NCBI RefSeq assembly: GCF_041154455.1
Contig: NZ_AP028664.1
Span: 1,427,001 to 1,491,000 of the forward strand
DNA length: 64,000 nucleotides
Direction of reading: 5' to 3'
From: Variovorax sp. V213
GTDB taxonomy: Bacteria; Pseudomonadota; Gammaproteobacteria; Burkholderiales; Burkholderiaceae_C
Positions 1-8,635 of this stretch are shown here, one piece after another. Numbering within the stretch: the stretch's first letter is position 1; each line of letters opens with the position of its first letter. Both the position numbers and the translations under genes were made by a program. The notes under the pieces were generated by a model. The model was given only the letters and a program-made list of their open reading frames with translations. It was not told where the DNA came from and did not search any database.

Positions 1-1
1 G

Positions 2-436
2 CGCCCCGACGCCACCCGTGCCGCTTTTGTCGAATTCGAAGGCAAGCGCTTCTTCCGCTCGGGCGACATGGGCCGCATGGATGAGGACGGTTATTTCTTC
101 ATCACCGACCGCCTCAAGCGCATGATCAACGCGAGCGGCTTCAAGGTGTGGCCGGCCGAGGTCGAGCTGCTGATGTTCCGCCACCCCGCCATCCAGGAAG
201 CCTGCGTCATCTCGACCAAGGACGAGTACCGCGGCGAATCGGTCAAGGCCGTGGTGGTGCTGCGCGCCACGCACAAGGACACCACCGAACAGGACATCAT
301 CGACTGGTGCCGCGAGAACATGGCGGTCTACAAGATCCCGCGCAAGGTGCAATTCGTCGACGCGCTGCCCAAGAGCGGCAGCGGCAAGGTGATGTGGCGG
401 CTGCTGCAGGAAGACGAGAACGGCAGCGCCGCGTAA
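2..436 (+). CDS. Acyl-CoA synthetase (AMP-binding ligase), C-terminal part
   Basis: The gene enters from outside the window, so only its last 144 codons are seen. They cover the hinge and C-terminal subdomain of the acyl/aryl-CoA synthetase superfamily, which adenylates a carboxylic acid and transfers it to CoA. Visible landmarks are the RSGDMGR region, the hinge motif DRLKRMINASGFKVWP, and the C-terminal catalytic lysine in PKSGSGKVMWR. The pattern fits a medium- or long-chain fatty acid ligase, but substrate cannot be judged from this part. A stop at 434-436 is followed by a 76-bp gap before the nuclease gene. Confidence 0.9.
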   Translation, partial: RPDATRAAFVEFEGKRFFRSGDMGRMDEDGYFFITDRLKRMINASGFKVWPAEVELLMFRHPAIQEACVISTKDEYRGESVKAVVVLRATHKDTTEQDIIDWCRENMAVYKIPRKVQFVDALPKSGSGKVMWRLLQEDENGSAA

Positions 437-512
437 CAGCGGGTTCCTGCCCCGGCGCCAGGGCACTTCGCACCGAGAATCCGTGCCTTTGACCGCCACG
501 GTTTCTCCGCTC

Positions 513-1031
513 ATGCGCCTGCGCATTCTCTCCGCCATCTGTCTTGCGCTTCTGCCTCTGCTGTCGCAGGCCGCCCCTCGAACCTGCCTGGTGGTCGGCA
601 TCAGCGACGGCGACACGCTCACCGCGCGCTGCGGCCGCGCCGGCGCCTACGAGCGGGTCAAGGTGCGCATCGCCGCCATCGATGCGCCTGAAAGGAAACA
701 GCCCTATGGCCAGCGCAGCCGGCAGGCCCTGAGCCGCCTCTGCCATGCCGAGAAGGCGCTCATCACCGAGCGCGACACCGACCGCTATGGCCGCACCGTG
801 GCCGACGTGAGTTGCAACGGCGAGGACGCGGGCAGCCGCATGGTGTCCGAGGGCTGGGCCTGGGTGTACGACTACAACGGTATCGCGACCAAGCGCGGCG
901 GCGGGCTCTTCAAGCTGCAGGATGCCGCGCGCAGGCAGGGCCTGGGGTTGTGGGCCGATTCGAAGCCGACACCGCCCTGGGACTGGCGGCGGGAGCGGCG
1001 CGAGCCCCACTGGAGCGACGCCTTCTTCTGA
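513..1031 (+). CDS. Secreted thermonuclease-family (SNase-like) nuclease
   Basis: This 172-residue protein begins with a clear signal peptide (MRLRILSAICLALLPLLSQA), so it is probably exported to the periplasm or outside. The rest matches the staphylococcal nuclease fold: GISDGDTLTARC at the start of the barrel, VRIAAIDAPE with the metal- and phosphate-contacting residues, YGQRSRQAL, and DRYGRTVADV with the second catalytic arginine. The family cuts DNA or RNA phosphodiester bonds, usually with calcium. An upstream in-frame GTG at 483 would place ten residues before the signal peptide, so ATG 513 is preferred. Confidence 0.88.
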   Translation: MRLRILSAICLALLPLLSQAAPRTCLVVGISDGDTLTARCGRAGAYERVKVRIAAIDAPERKQPYGQRSRQALSRLCHAEKALITERDTDRYGRTVADVSCNGEDAGSRMVSEGWAWVYDYNGIATKRGGGLFKLQDAARRQGLGLWADSKPTPPWDWRRERREPHWSDAFF

Positions 1032-1109
1032 GCCTCCGGTCCGCTGTCATGGGGGATTCATGCGGACGCGGGACCATCGCGGGTTCTCGCAACCCCTGAC
1101 GACAAGAAG

Positions 1110-3035
1110 ATGGCCAAAGATTTCGAGCAGATGGAGGACTCCAACCCCTCCGCCAACCCCACGATCCACGAGGTGTCCGACCCCACGCGCCGGGTGTTCG
1201 TGCGGGGCGGCCTGGCGGCGGCCGTGGCGGGCCTTTTCGGTCCCCTGGCGGCCGGCACGCTGGCCGGTTGCGCCACCACCGGCAGTTCGGTGAGTTCGCT
1301 GGGCCGGGCCATCGGCTTCAAGAGCGTGCCCATGGCGGCTGTCGACCGGGTCGTCGTGCCCGAGGGCTACAGCACGCAGGTGATCTACCGCTGGGGCGAC
1401 GCCACCGGCATCGCGGGCCGCATGCCCGCCTTCAAGGCCGATGGCTCCAACACCGCGGACGAACAGGCCCTGCAGGCCGGCATGCACCACGATGGCATGG
1501 CCTTCTTTCCGCTCGACGGATCGAACCGCGGCCTGCTGGTGCTGAACCACGAATACGTGGACGACGGCCTGCTGCACACCGACGGCATGAAGACGTGGAC
1601 CCCCGAGAAGGTGCGCAAGTCCATGAACGCGCACGGCGTCTCGGTGATCGAACTGCAGCGCGAAGGCGCCAGGTGGTCTCAGGTGCTGCCTTCGCGCTTC
1701 GCGCGCCGCATCACTGCGCTCACGCCGATGACGCTGACCGGCCCCGCCGCAGGCCACCCGATGTTGCGCACCGCGGGCGATCCGACGGGCACGCAGGTGC
1801 TCGGCACCTACAACAACTGCTCGAACGGCCAGACGCCGTGGGGTACCTACCTGACCTGCGAAGAAAACTTCGCAGATTACTTCGAAGGCACCGACACGCC
1901 CGACGCGCACCAGAAGCGCTGGGGCATCAAGAAAGGCAACGGCGCCAAGTACCGCTGGCACGAGCACGAGGAGCGCTTCGACGTGGCGAAGCACCCGAAC
2001 GAATCGAACCGCTACGGCTGGGTGGTCGAGATCGACCCGCAGGACCCGGCCTCGACACCGCGCAAGCGCACCGCGCTCGGCCGCGCCGCGCACGAAGGCG
2101 CCGCCACCGCGCTCACCAGCGACGGGCGCGCGGTGATCTACATGGGCGAGGACTCGCGCTTCGAATACATCTACAAGTTCGTGAGCCGCGACAAGGTGCA
2201 GCCGGGCGGCGCCGCCGCGAACCGCGAACTGCTCGACCACGGCACGCTCTATGTGGGCCGCTTCGACGTGGACGGCACCGGCGAATGGCTGCCGCTGGTG
2301 CAGGGCAGGAACGGGCTCGTCGCCGACAAGGGCTTCGCGAGCCAGGGCGACGTGCTCATCAAGGCGCGCCAGGCCAGCGACCTGCTGGGCGCGACCAAGA
2401 TGGACCGCCCCGAGTGGACCACCGTCGACCCGCTGACGAAGGAGGTCTACTGCACGCTCACCAACAACAGCAACCGCGGCGCGCCGGGCCAGCCTTTCAT
2501 GGACGCGGCCAATCCGCGCTCCAACAACACGATGGGCCAGATCATCCGTTGGAAGGAAAGCGGCGATCTCGATGCGACCAGGTTCGCCTGGAACCATCTC
2601 GTGCTCGCGGGCGATCCGAAGCAGACGCGCTACGAGGCGCAAGGCAATATCAAGGGGGACGCCTTCGGCAGCCCCGATGGCCTGATGGTCGACGCGCGCG
2701 GCGTGCTGTGGATCGAGACCGACGTCTCGACCTCCACGCTCGGCAAGGGCGAATACGGCAACCTGCCCAACAACCAGATGCTGGCCTGCGACCCGACCAA
2801 GGGCGAGATCCGCCGCTTCCTGCTCGGCCCGGCCGGCTGCGAGATCACGGGCCTGACGGCCACGCCGGACCTGCGCACGCTCTTCATCAACATCCAGCAT
2901 CCGGGCGAGCCGGCCAACGAGCGCAGCGATCCGGACCGTCCGCTCGCGGTGTCGAAGTGGCCGGACGGCGCGGGCCGTCCGCGCTCGGCGACCGTGGTCA
3001 TCACGAAGAACGACGGCGGCGTGATCGGAACCTGA
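1110..3035 (+). CDS. PhoX family (DUF839) exported phosphatase
   Basis: A 641-residue protein of the PhoX/DUF839 family, calcium- and iron-dependent alkaline phosphatases related in fold to beta-propellers. Near the N-terminus RRVFVRGG followed by a hydrophobic alanine/glycine stretch looks like a Tat signal, and LAGCATTG directly after it could be a lipobox. Export through Tat would suit a metal-loaded enzyme. The body carries typical PhoX stretches such as LNHEYVDDG, TYLTCEENFADYF, GEDSRFEYIYKFVS and SPDGLMVDARG. It stands alone between the nuclease and the convergent NADH dehydrogenase. Enzymatic activity is inferred from family; no phosphate-starvation promoter was identified. Confidence 0.88.
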   Translation: MAKDFEQMEDSNPSANPTIHEVSDPTRRVFVRGGLAAAVAGLFGPLAAGTLAGCATTGSSVSSLGRAIGFKSVPMAAVDRVVVPEGYSTQVIYRWGDATGIAGRMPAFKADGSNTADEQALQAGMHHDGMAFFPLDGSNRGLLVLNHEYVDDGLLHTDGMKTWTPEKVRKSMNAHGVSVIELQREGARWSQVLPSRFARRITALTPMTLTGPAAGHPMLRTAGDPTGTQVLGTYNNCSNGQTPWGTYLTCEENFADYFEGTDTPDAHQKRWGIKKGNGAKYRWHEHEERFDVAKHPNESNRYGWVVEIDPQDPASTPRKRTALGRAAHEGAATALTSDGRAVIYMGEDSRFEYIYKFVSRDKVQPGGAAANRELLDHGTLYVGRFDVDGTGEWLPLVQGRNGLVADKGFASQGDVLIKARQASDLLGATKMDRPEWTTVDPLTKEVYCTLTNNSNRGAPGQPFMDAANPRSNNTMGQIIRWKESGDLDATRFAWNHLVLAGDPKQTRYEAQGNIKGDAFGSPDGLMVDARGVLWIETDVSTSTLGKGEYGNLPNNQMLACDPTKGEIRRFLLGPAGCEITGLTATPDLRTLFINIQHPGEPANERSDPDRPLAVSKWPDGAGRPRSATVVITKNDGGVIGT

Positions 3036-3092
3036 TGCGGGAAGGGGCGGGGGCGCTCGGAAGACGGCTCTGGAGACGCCCCCGGCCCGCCG

Positions 3093-4439
3093 CTACGACT
3101 CGCTCTTGCCCTGCACGTCGGCCACCACACGTGCATTGCGCTGGAAGCTCCAGTAGGCGCTGGCCCAGTCCATCATCACCACGACGCGGTTGCGGAAGCC
3201 GATGAGGAAGTAGGCGTGGGCGAACAGCCAGAAGAGCCATGCCAGGCGGCCGCTGAAGCGCAGCGGTCCGAAGGGCGTGCCCAGGTCCACCACGGCGGAG
3301 TTGCGGCCGATGGTGGCCAGGTTGCCGTAGTCGCGGTAGCGGAAGGGCACGGTCGGCTCGCCTTTGATGCGGCGCAGAATGTTCGCGGCCGCCGCGCGGC
3401 CCATCTGCTTTGCGCCGGGCGACACGCCGGGCACGGGCTTGGGCGGCTTGCCGGGCGCGTGGCTCAGGGCCGCCGCAAGGTCGCCCACCACGCTGATCTC
3501 GGGACGGCCGGCCAGGCTCAGATCGGGCTCGACCTTGATGCGGCCGGCGCGGTCGCACTCGACACCGGTCGCTTCGCCCAGCATGCGGCCCAGCGGAGAC
3601 GCGGCGACACCCGCCGCCCACACCACGCAGCTGGTGTCGATACGGTAGCCGGTGGCCGGCGCGCCGTCCGCACCGCCGCCTGATTGCACTTCGAGCCCGG
3701 TGGCGTCGATGGCCGTGACGCGCGCATTGAGCCGCACCTCGACGCCGAGTTTTTCCAGTTGTTCCAGTGCTTTCTGGCTCAGGTTTTCGGGCATGGCCTG
3801 CAGCACGCGCGGGCCGCCTTCGATCAGCAGCACCTGCGCGCTCCCGGGGTCGATGTGGCGAAACTCGCCGGAGAGCGTGTGCTTGGCAATTTCGGCCAGG
3901 GTGCCGGCCATTTCGACGCCGGTCGGCCCGGCGCCGATGACCGCGAAGGTGAGCAGGGCGCGGCGGCGCGCCGGGTCGGTGGCGGTTTCGGCCGCCTCGA
4001 ACGACATCAGCACGCGGCGGCGGATCTCGAAGGCGTCGGCCAGCGTCTTGAGGCCGGGCGCGACGGGCGCCCATTCGTCGTGGCCGAAGTAGCTGTGGGT
4101 GGCACCCGCCGCGACGATCAGGTGGTCGTACGGAACGCGGTTGCCGTTGGCCAGCTGCACCGCGCGCGCCGAGGTATCGATGGCGCTCACTTCGCCGAGC
4201 AGCGTGGTGATGCGCGGCTGCTGGCGGAACAGGGCGCGCACCGGCGCCGCAATCGACGGTGCGGCCAGCCCGGCGGTCGCCACCTGGTAGAGCAAGGGCT
4301 GGAACAGGTGGTGGTTGGTCTTCTCGATCACCGTCACGTCCACGTCGGCGCCTTCGAGCTTGCGGGCGGCTTCGAGCCCGCCGAATCCGCAGCCGACGAT
4401 GACGACACGGGGGCGGGCGGAGGCGTTGTTCGTTTGCAT
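3093..4439 (-). CDS. Type II NADH dehydrogenase-like FAD oxidoreductase
   Basis: A 448-residue flavoprotein of the NDH-2 group, which passes electrons from NAD(P)H to quinone at the inner face of the membrane without pumping protons. The N-terminal FAD site is VVIVGCGFGGLEAARKL. NHHLFQPLLYQVATAGL follows, and a second dinucleotide fold (FAVIGAGPTGVEMAGTL) lies near residue 165. The C-terminus has a hydrophobic segment (LAWLFWLFAHAYFLIGF) of the sort that anchors NDH-2 to membranes. A longer reading from 4478 adds only 13 basic residues, so MQTNNASARP at 4439 is taken as the start. It is divergent from egtB. Confidence 0.88.
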   Translation of the reverse strand: MQTNNASARPRVVIVGCGFGGLEAARKLEGADVDVTVIEKTNHHLFQPLLYQVATAGLAAPSIAAPVRALFRQQPRITTLLGEVSAIDTSARAVQLANGNRVPYDHLIVAAGATHSYFGHDEWAPVAPGLKTLADAFEIRRRVLMSFEAAETATDPARRRALLTFAVIGAGPTGVEMAGTLAEIAKHTLSGEFRHIDPGSAQVLLIEGGPRVLQAMPENLSQKALEQLEKLGVEVRLNARVTAIDATGLEVQSGGGADGAPATGYRIDTSCVVWAAGVAASPLGRMLGEATGVECDRAGRIKVEPDLSLAGRPEISVVGDLAAALSHAPGKPPKPVPGVSPGAKQMGRAAAANILRRIKGEPTVPFRYRDYGNLATIGRNSAVVDLGTPFGPLRFSGRLAWLFWLFAHAYFLIGFRNRVVVMMDWASAYWSFQRNARVVADVQGKSES

Positions 4440-4604
4440 CGAGCGGATGATACGCAGGCGCCCTGCACGCCGGCCCATCTTGTGCCAAAGTGGCTCCCCC
4501 GCCGATCGGGCGGCCCCGCGACACAGGGCAGGGCGAGCACTTGTCCTACGTACTGCGGCAACACCGATCGGCTACAAATTGCGGTTGACCCGACTGGAGA
4601 CACC

Positions 4605-5861
4605 ATGACGCTTTCCCGGCCGATCACCCAGGCGGCAAGCGCATTGCGCGACAAGTTCCGCGAAGTGCGCGCCGCCAGCCTGGCACTCGCCGCGCCGCTC
4701 TCCGCCGAAGACCAGTGCATCCAGTCGATGCCCGACGCGAGCCCGACCAAATGGCACCTGGCGCACACCACGTGGTTCTTCGAGACCGTGCTGCTCCAGC
4801 CGCACGCCGTGGGCTACCGGGCCTTCGATCCCCGTTTTCATTACCTCTTCAATTCGTACTACGAGGCGCTCGGCCCGCGCCATCCGCGGCCGCAGCGGGG
4901 GCTGCTCACGCGGCCGTCGGTGGACGAGGTGCATGCCTACCGCAGCCACGTCGACGAGGCGGTGCTGGCCCTGCTCGACGGCGACATCGGCGACCAGGAC
5001 TGGGCCGCCATCGGGCCCATCGTCACGCTCGGGCTGCACCACGAACAGCAGCACCAGGAGCTGCTGCTCACCGACATTCTTCATGCGCTGTCATGCAACC
5101 CGCTGCTGCCGGCCTACAAGCCTGCCTCGGGGCCCGCGCTGCGGCTCGCCGCCCTGCCGCCGGCGATGCGCTGGCTGCCCCGGCCTGGCGGCGTGGTCCA
5201 GGTGGGGCATGAAGGACCGCAGCAGGGCTTCGCCTTCGACAACGAAACCCCGCGCCACGCGGCGCTGCTGCAGCCCTATGCCATTGCCGACAGGCTGGTG
5301 AACTGCGGCGACTACGCGCAGTTCATAGCCGATGGCGGCTACCAGCGGCCCGAGCTCTGGCTGTCCGACGGCTGGGCCGCCGTGCAGGCGCAGGGCTGGC
5401 GGCATCCGGCGTACTGGCTCGCGGCGGACGACCCGCGGCTCGGAGCCCAGCAGCAACAGGGCGGCTGGCAGGTGTTCGGCCTGCACGGCGTGCGGCCCAT
5501 GGAAGCCGATGCGCCGGTGTCGCAACTCAGTTTCTACGAAGCCGCCGCGTACGCCGAATGGGCCGGCGCGCGGCTGCCCACGGAGTTCGAATGGGAGGCC
5601 GCCTTCGACGCGCCCGGCATCTCGCAGATGGCCGGCCATGTCTGGCAGTGGACGCGTTCCTCCTACGACCCGTACCCCGGGTTCCGGCCCATGCCGGGCA
5701 TCGCGGCCGAATACAACGGCAAGTTCATGGTGGGTCAACTGGTGTTGCGCGGTGGCAGCGTGGCCACTCCGGCCGGGCACGCGCGGCCCAGCTACCGCAA
5801 CTTCTTTCCGCCGGCCGCGCGCTGGCAGTTCTCGGGGCTGCGGCTCGCGAAAGACGTCTGA
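4605..5861 (+). CDS. egtB: Ergothioneine biosynthesis protein EgtB
   Basis: A 418-residue homologue of EgtB, the non-heme iron enzyme that uses oxygen to join a sulfur donor to the C2 position of hercynine. The N-terminal DinB-like helical domain carries the iron-binding histidines: HLAHTTWFFE near residue 49 and the HX3HXE motif in HHEQQHQE near residue 145. The C-terminal half is the FGE-sulfatase fold, with TEFEWEAAF, GHVWQWTRSSY and VLRGGS. The ATG follows CTGGAGACACC, and longer upstream readings are antisense to the NADH dehydrogenase. Only 3 bases separate it from egtD, so the two are almost certainly co-transcribed. Confidence 0.95.
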   Translation: MTLSRPITQAASALRDKFREVRAASLALAAPLSAEDQCIQSMPDASPTKWHLAHTTWFFETVLLQPHAVGYRAFDPRFHYLFNSYYEALGPRHPRPQRGLLTRPSVDEVHAYRSHVDEAVLALLDGDIGDQDWAAIGPIVTLGLHHEQQHQELLLTDILHALSCNPLLPAYKPASGPALRLAALPPAMRWLPRPGGVVQVGHEGPQQGFAFDNETPRHAALLQPYAIADRLVNCGDYAQFIADGGYQRPELWLSDGWAAVQAQGWRHPAYWLAADDPRLGAQQQQGGWQVFGLHGVRPMEADAPVSQLSFYEAAAYAEWAGARLPTEFEWEAAFDAPGISQMAGHVWQWTRSSYDPYPGFRPMPGIAAEYNGKFMVGQLVLRGGSVATPAGHARPSYRNFFPPAARWQFSGLRLAKDV

Positions 5862-5864
5862 ATC

Positions 5865-6875
5865 ATGCGCAATCCAACATCTTCGTCCTCCATTTCGTTT
5901 GCCGCTGCGCAGCACCAGCAGCGCCAGCCCGCGGCGCCCGCCGCCGCGGCCGTGCCGCTCTCCGAATTCGGCCGCGAAATGCAAGCGGGCCTTGCGCGCA
6001 AGCCGCGCCGGATTTCGCCCAAGTATTTTTATGACGCGGCGGGCTCGCAGCTGTTCGACCGCATCTGCGAATTGCCCGAGTACTACCCCACGCGCACCGA
6101 GCTGCGCATCCTCGGCGAATGCGCCGGGGAGATCGCCGGGCAGATCGGTCCCGGTGCGGAAATCGTGGAGTTCGGCGCCGGCTCCCTCACCAAGGTGCGG
6201 CTGCTGCTCGATGCGCTCGATTCGCCCCGGCGCTACCTGCCCATCGACATCTCGGGCGAACACCTCGAGGCGGCCGCCGAGCGGCTGAAGGCCGACTACC
6301 CCAGGCTCGCGGTGCAGCCGATTGCGGCTGATTACACGATGCCCCTGGTGCTGCCCGCGCCATTGCCCGGCGCTGGCAAGCGCGTCGGGTTTTTTCCTGG
6401 CTCCACGATCGGAAACTTCGAACCCGACGAAGCCTTGGCGTTTCTGCAGCTGGCAGCGCGGATGCTGCGCGGCGGAGGGCTCCTGATCGGCGTCGATCTG
6501 GTGAAGGACCCGGATCGCCTGCATGCGGCATACAACGACGCGCAAGGCGTAACCTCGGCGTTCAACCTCAATCTGTTGCGGCGTGCAAATGCCGAACTGG
6601 ACACCGATTTCGACCTCGACGGCTTTGCACACGCGGCGTTCTACAACGCGCCGAAGCAGCGCATCGAGATGCACCTGGTGAGCCTGCGGGACCAGATGGT
6701 TTCATTGAATGGCGAGCGGTTCGGGTTCGAGGAAGGTGAGACGATTCATACCGAGTACTCGCACAAGTTCACTGTGGAGGGGTTGCGAGCCTTGGCTGTG
6801 AAGGCGGGGTTCCGGCCTTTGGCGGTTTGGACGGATCCGGAGAGGCTTTTCAGCGTGCATTGGCTGGGGGCCTGA
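5865..6875 (+). CDS. egtD: L-histidine N-alpha-methyltransferase EgtD
   Basis: A 336-residue SAM-dependent enzyme that trimethylates histidine to hercynine, the first ergothioneine step. Diagnostic stretches are PKYFYDAAGSQLFDRICELPEYYPTRTE, split here across the entry domain, the SAM loop VEFGAGSLTKVRLLL, FFPGSTIGNFEP, and the C-terminal IHTEYSHKFT. The first 35 residues are a low-complexity serine/alanine/glutamine stretch absent from the family core. No egtA, egtC or egtE is adjacent; a two-gene egtB-egtD unit is common in proteobacteria, and the C-S lyase step may be served from elsewhere. Confidence 0.95.
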   Translation: MRNPTSSSSISFAAAQHQQRQPAAPAAAAVPLSEFGREMQAGLARKPRRISPKYFYDAAGSQLFDRICELPEYYPTRTELRILGECAGEIAGQIGPGAEIVEFGAGSLTKVRLLLDALDSPRRYLPIDISGEHLEAAAERLKADYPRLAVQPIAADYTMPLVLPAPLPGAGKRVGFFPGSTIGNFEPDEALAFLQLAARMLRGGGLLIGVDLVKDPDRLHAAYNDAQGVTSAFNLNLLRRANAELDTDFDLDGFAHAAFYNAPKQRIEMHLVSLRDQMVSLNGERFGFEEGETIHTEYSHKFTVEGLRALAVKAGFRPLAVWTDPERLFSVHWLGA

Positions 6876-6900
6876 TTTGTTGGTTGGGTTGTTTTGCTTC

Positions 6901-6928
6901 CCGAGGCCGGGGCGAGACCCGGCCTCGG
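6901..6928 (+). terminator. Hairpin after egtBD
   Basis: CCGAGGCCGGG pairs perfectly with CCCGGCCTCGG around a six-base loop, 25 bases after the egtD stop. The flanks (GTTTTGCTT before, AAACCAAAC after) extend the pairing imperfectly. It lacks a clean T-run on the plus strand, so it is a probable but not certain terminator. Confidence 0.5.
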
Positions 6929-7058
6929 AAACCAAACAAAGCCCCAAGTAACCCGGACAAAAAACACGCCAAGGGCAGAGGGCACAATATCCCTTCCCCG
7001 TGCGGCAGCCGCAATACAGCCAAGCGCCCCCCGCATCCTCCCTTGGAGAGAGCAAGAC

Positions 7059-7343
7059 ATGAAAGCAACCTGGAACGGCGTCACCATCGCCGAAAGCGAC
7101 GACACCGTGCTCGTCGAAGGCAACCACTATTTCCCGATGAGCTCGCTCAACCGCGACCACGTCACCTTCAGCAACCACAAGACCACCTGCCACTGGAAGG
7201 GCACAGCCAGCTACTACTCGCTGCTGGTCAACGGCGAGCTCCACACCGACGCGGCCTGGTACTACGCCGACCCGAAGCCCGAAGCCGAGGAAATCCGCGA
7301 CCGCGTGGCGTTCTGGAAAGACGTGAAAGTCAGCGCGTCGTGA
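7059..7343 (+). CDS. DUF427 domain protein
   Basis: A compact 94-residue protein that matches the DUF427 family from end to end. The familiar landmarks are an aromatic-rich core including TTCHWKGTASYYSLLVNG, then DAAWYYADPKPEAEEIRDRVAFWKDVKV. Family function is unknown; structures show a small beta-barrel-like fold with a possible ligand pocket. The ATG is preceded by TTGGAGAGAGCAAGAC, a good ribosome site. Its stop overlaps the GTG of the next gene (GTGA), so the two are probably translated together. Confidence 0.88.
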   Translation: MKATWNGVTIAESDDTVLVEGNHYFPMSSLNRDHVTFSNHKTTCHWKGTASYYSLLVNGELHTDAAWYYADPKPEAEEIRDRVAFWKDVKVSAS

Positions 7344-8089
7344 CCACGGCCGCGTTCGCACCGCCGTTCATCCAGCCGGCCGAACTGCCGGCCGCCCTGC
7401 GCGAACAAGGCTATGCAGTACTGAGCCCGCAAGGCGTGAGCGACTGGCTCGGCGTGCCGCTCGCGCAGCTCGAGGCACTGCATGCCGATTGGAACGATCT
7501 TCCACCGGACGAATACCTGAAGGACGGTGGCCGCTACCGCACGAGGCGCCACGCGTGCTTCACGGTCGAGGGCGAGGCGATCTCCCAAGTGCCGCACCGT
7601 GCGCACTGGCAGCCGGTCGAATACAACGCGCTGCACGGCGGCATGCAGCGCTGGTTTGCGCCCATGCATGAGGCCACCGTGGGGCAGCCGGTGTGGCAGC
7701 GCCTGCTGCAACGCCTGGGCGAAGCGTCCAGCAACATGCGCGGCACCTCGGCGCAGCCATGGTTCGTCGAAGCGCATCAGTTCCGCATCGACACGGCGGG
7801 CGGCATCGGCCGGCCCACGCCCGAAGGCGCGCACCGCGACGGCGTCGACCTGGTGGCGGTGGCGCTGGTCGGGCGCAGCGGCGTCAAGGGCGGCGAGACG
7901 CGCGTGTTCGAAGCCAATGGGCGGCGCGGCGAGCGCTTCACCATGACCGAGCCGTGGACGCTGCTGTTGCTCGACGATGCGCGCGTGATCCACGAGTCCA
8001 CGCCCATCCAGCCGCTCGAAGAGGGTACCGCCGGCTGGCGCGATACCCTTGTGGTCACTTGCCGCGCTCAGGGTTTCCAGGGGGATTGA
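7340..8089 (+). CDS. 2OG-Fe dioxygenase family protein
   Basis: A 249-residue protein of the 2OG-Fe dioxygenase family, which uses iron and 2-oxoglutarate to hydroxylate substrates; some relatives act on free amino acids. Supporting motifs are RYRTRRHACFTVEG, VEAHQFRIDT, EGAHRDGVDLVAVALV with the HXD iron pair, and a late histidine in DARVIHESTPIQP. The GTG start overlaps the DUF427 stop by four bases; earlier in-frame sequence runs antisense-like through the DUF427 gene and is not credible. The substrate is unknown. Confidence 0.85.
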   Translation: MTTAAFAPPFIQPAELPAALREQGYAVLSPQGVSDWLGVPLAQLEALHADWNDLPPDEYLKDGGRYRTRRHACFTVEGEAISQVPHRAHWQPVEYNALHGGMQRWFAPMHEATVGQPVWQRLLQRLGEASSNMRGTSAQPWFVEAHQFRIDTAGGIGRPTPEGAHRDGVDLVAVALVGRSGVKGGETRVFEANGRRGERFTMTEPWTLLLLDDARVIHESTPIQPLEEGTAGWRDTLVVTCRAQGFQGD

Positions 8090-8194
8090 GCCCGCTGGCT
8101 TGAGTCCTACAGTCACGCCTCCGCGCAGGGGTTAAATTCGAGGGCCGGTTCGGTTTCGAGCCGCGCCTGTCTGCGAACGAAAGTGAGGTCCGCC

Positions 8195-8635
8195 ATGTTC
8201 AATCACATCCTGGTTCCGATCGACGGCTCCGAAACTTCCATGCTCGCGGTCAGCAAGGCCAGCGGCCTGGCGCTGGCTTTCGGGAGCCGCATCACGTTGA
8301 TTCACGTGATCGACAACTATCCCTTCATCGGCGTGGGCGCGGACTACGCGCTCGGCCAGAACGAATACCTGGCGGCGGCCACCGCAAGCGCGAATGCGGC
8401 CCTGGCGCGCGGCGTTGCGGCACTTGCGGCCGAGGGCCTGCACAGCGACCAGCGCGTGATCGACGGCCACGTGGTGCACGAAGGCATCGTCGACACAGCC
8501 ATTGCCATCGCGGCCGACCTGATCGTCATGGGTTCGCATGGCCGCAGCGGCATCGAGAAGCTGCTGCTCGGCAGCGTCACGCAGCGCGTGCTGCAGGATG
8601 CGCCCATGCCCGTGCTGGTGGTCAAAGGCGGCTGA
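8195..8635 (+). CDS. Universal stress protein (UspA family)
   Basis: A 146-residue single-domain universal stress protein. It opens with FNHILVPIDGSETS and ends with the ATP-binding type signature GSHGRSGIEKLLLGSVTQRVL followed by PVLVVK. The G-2X-G-9X-G(S/T) pattern is intact, so nucleotide binding is likely. Such proteins are made under starvation or stress and help survival by poorly defined means. ATG 8195 has AAAGTGAGG seven bases upstream; an in-frame GTG at 8183 lies within that ribosome site. Its last 14 bases overlap the convergent rluA. Confidence 0.92.
   Translation: MFNHILVPIDGSETSMLAVSKASGLALAFGSRITLIHVIDNYPFIGVGADYALGQNEYLAAATASANAALARGVAALAAEGLHSDQRVIDGHVVHEGIVDTAIAIAADLIVMGSHGRSGIEKLLLGSVTQRVLQDAPMPVLVVKGG

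Noticed and set aside
3684..4604. N-terminal extension of egtB to 3684
   Set aside because: The added 307 residues are antisense to the NADH dehydrogenase and EgtB family length matches the start at 4605.
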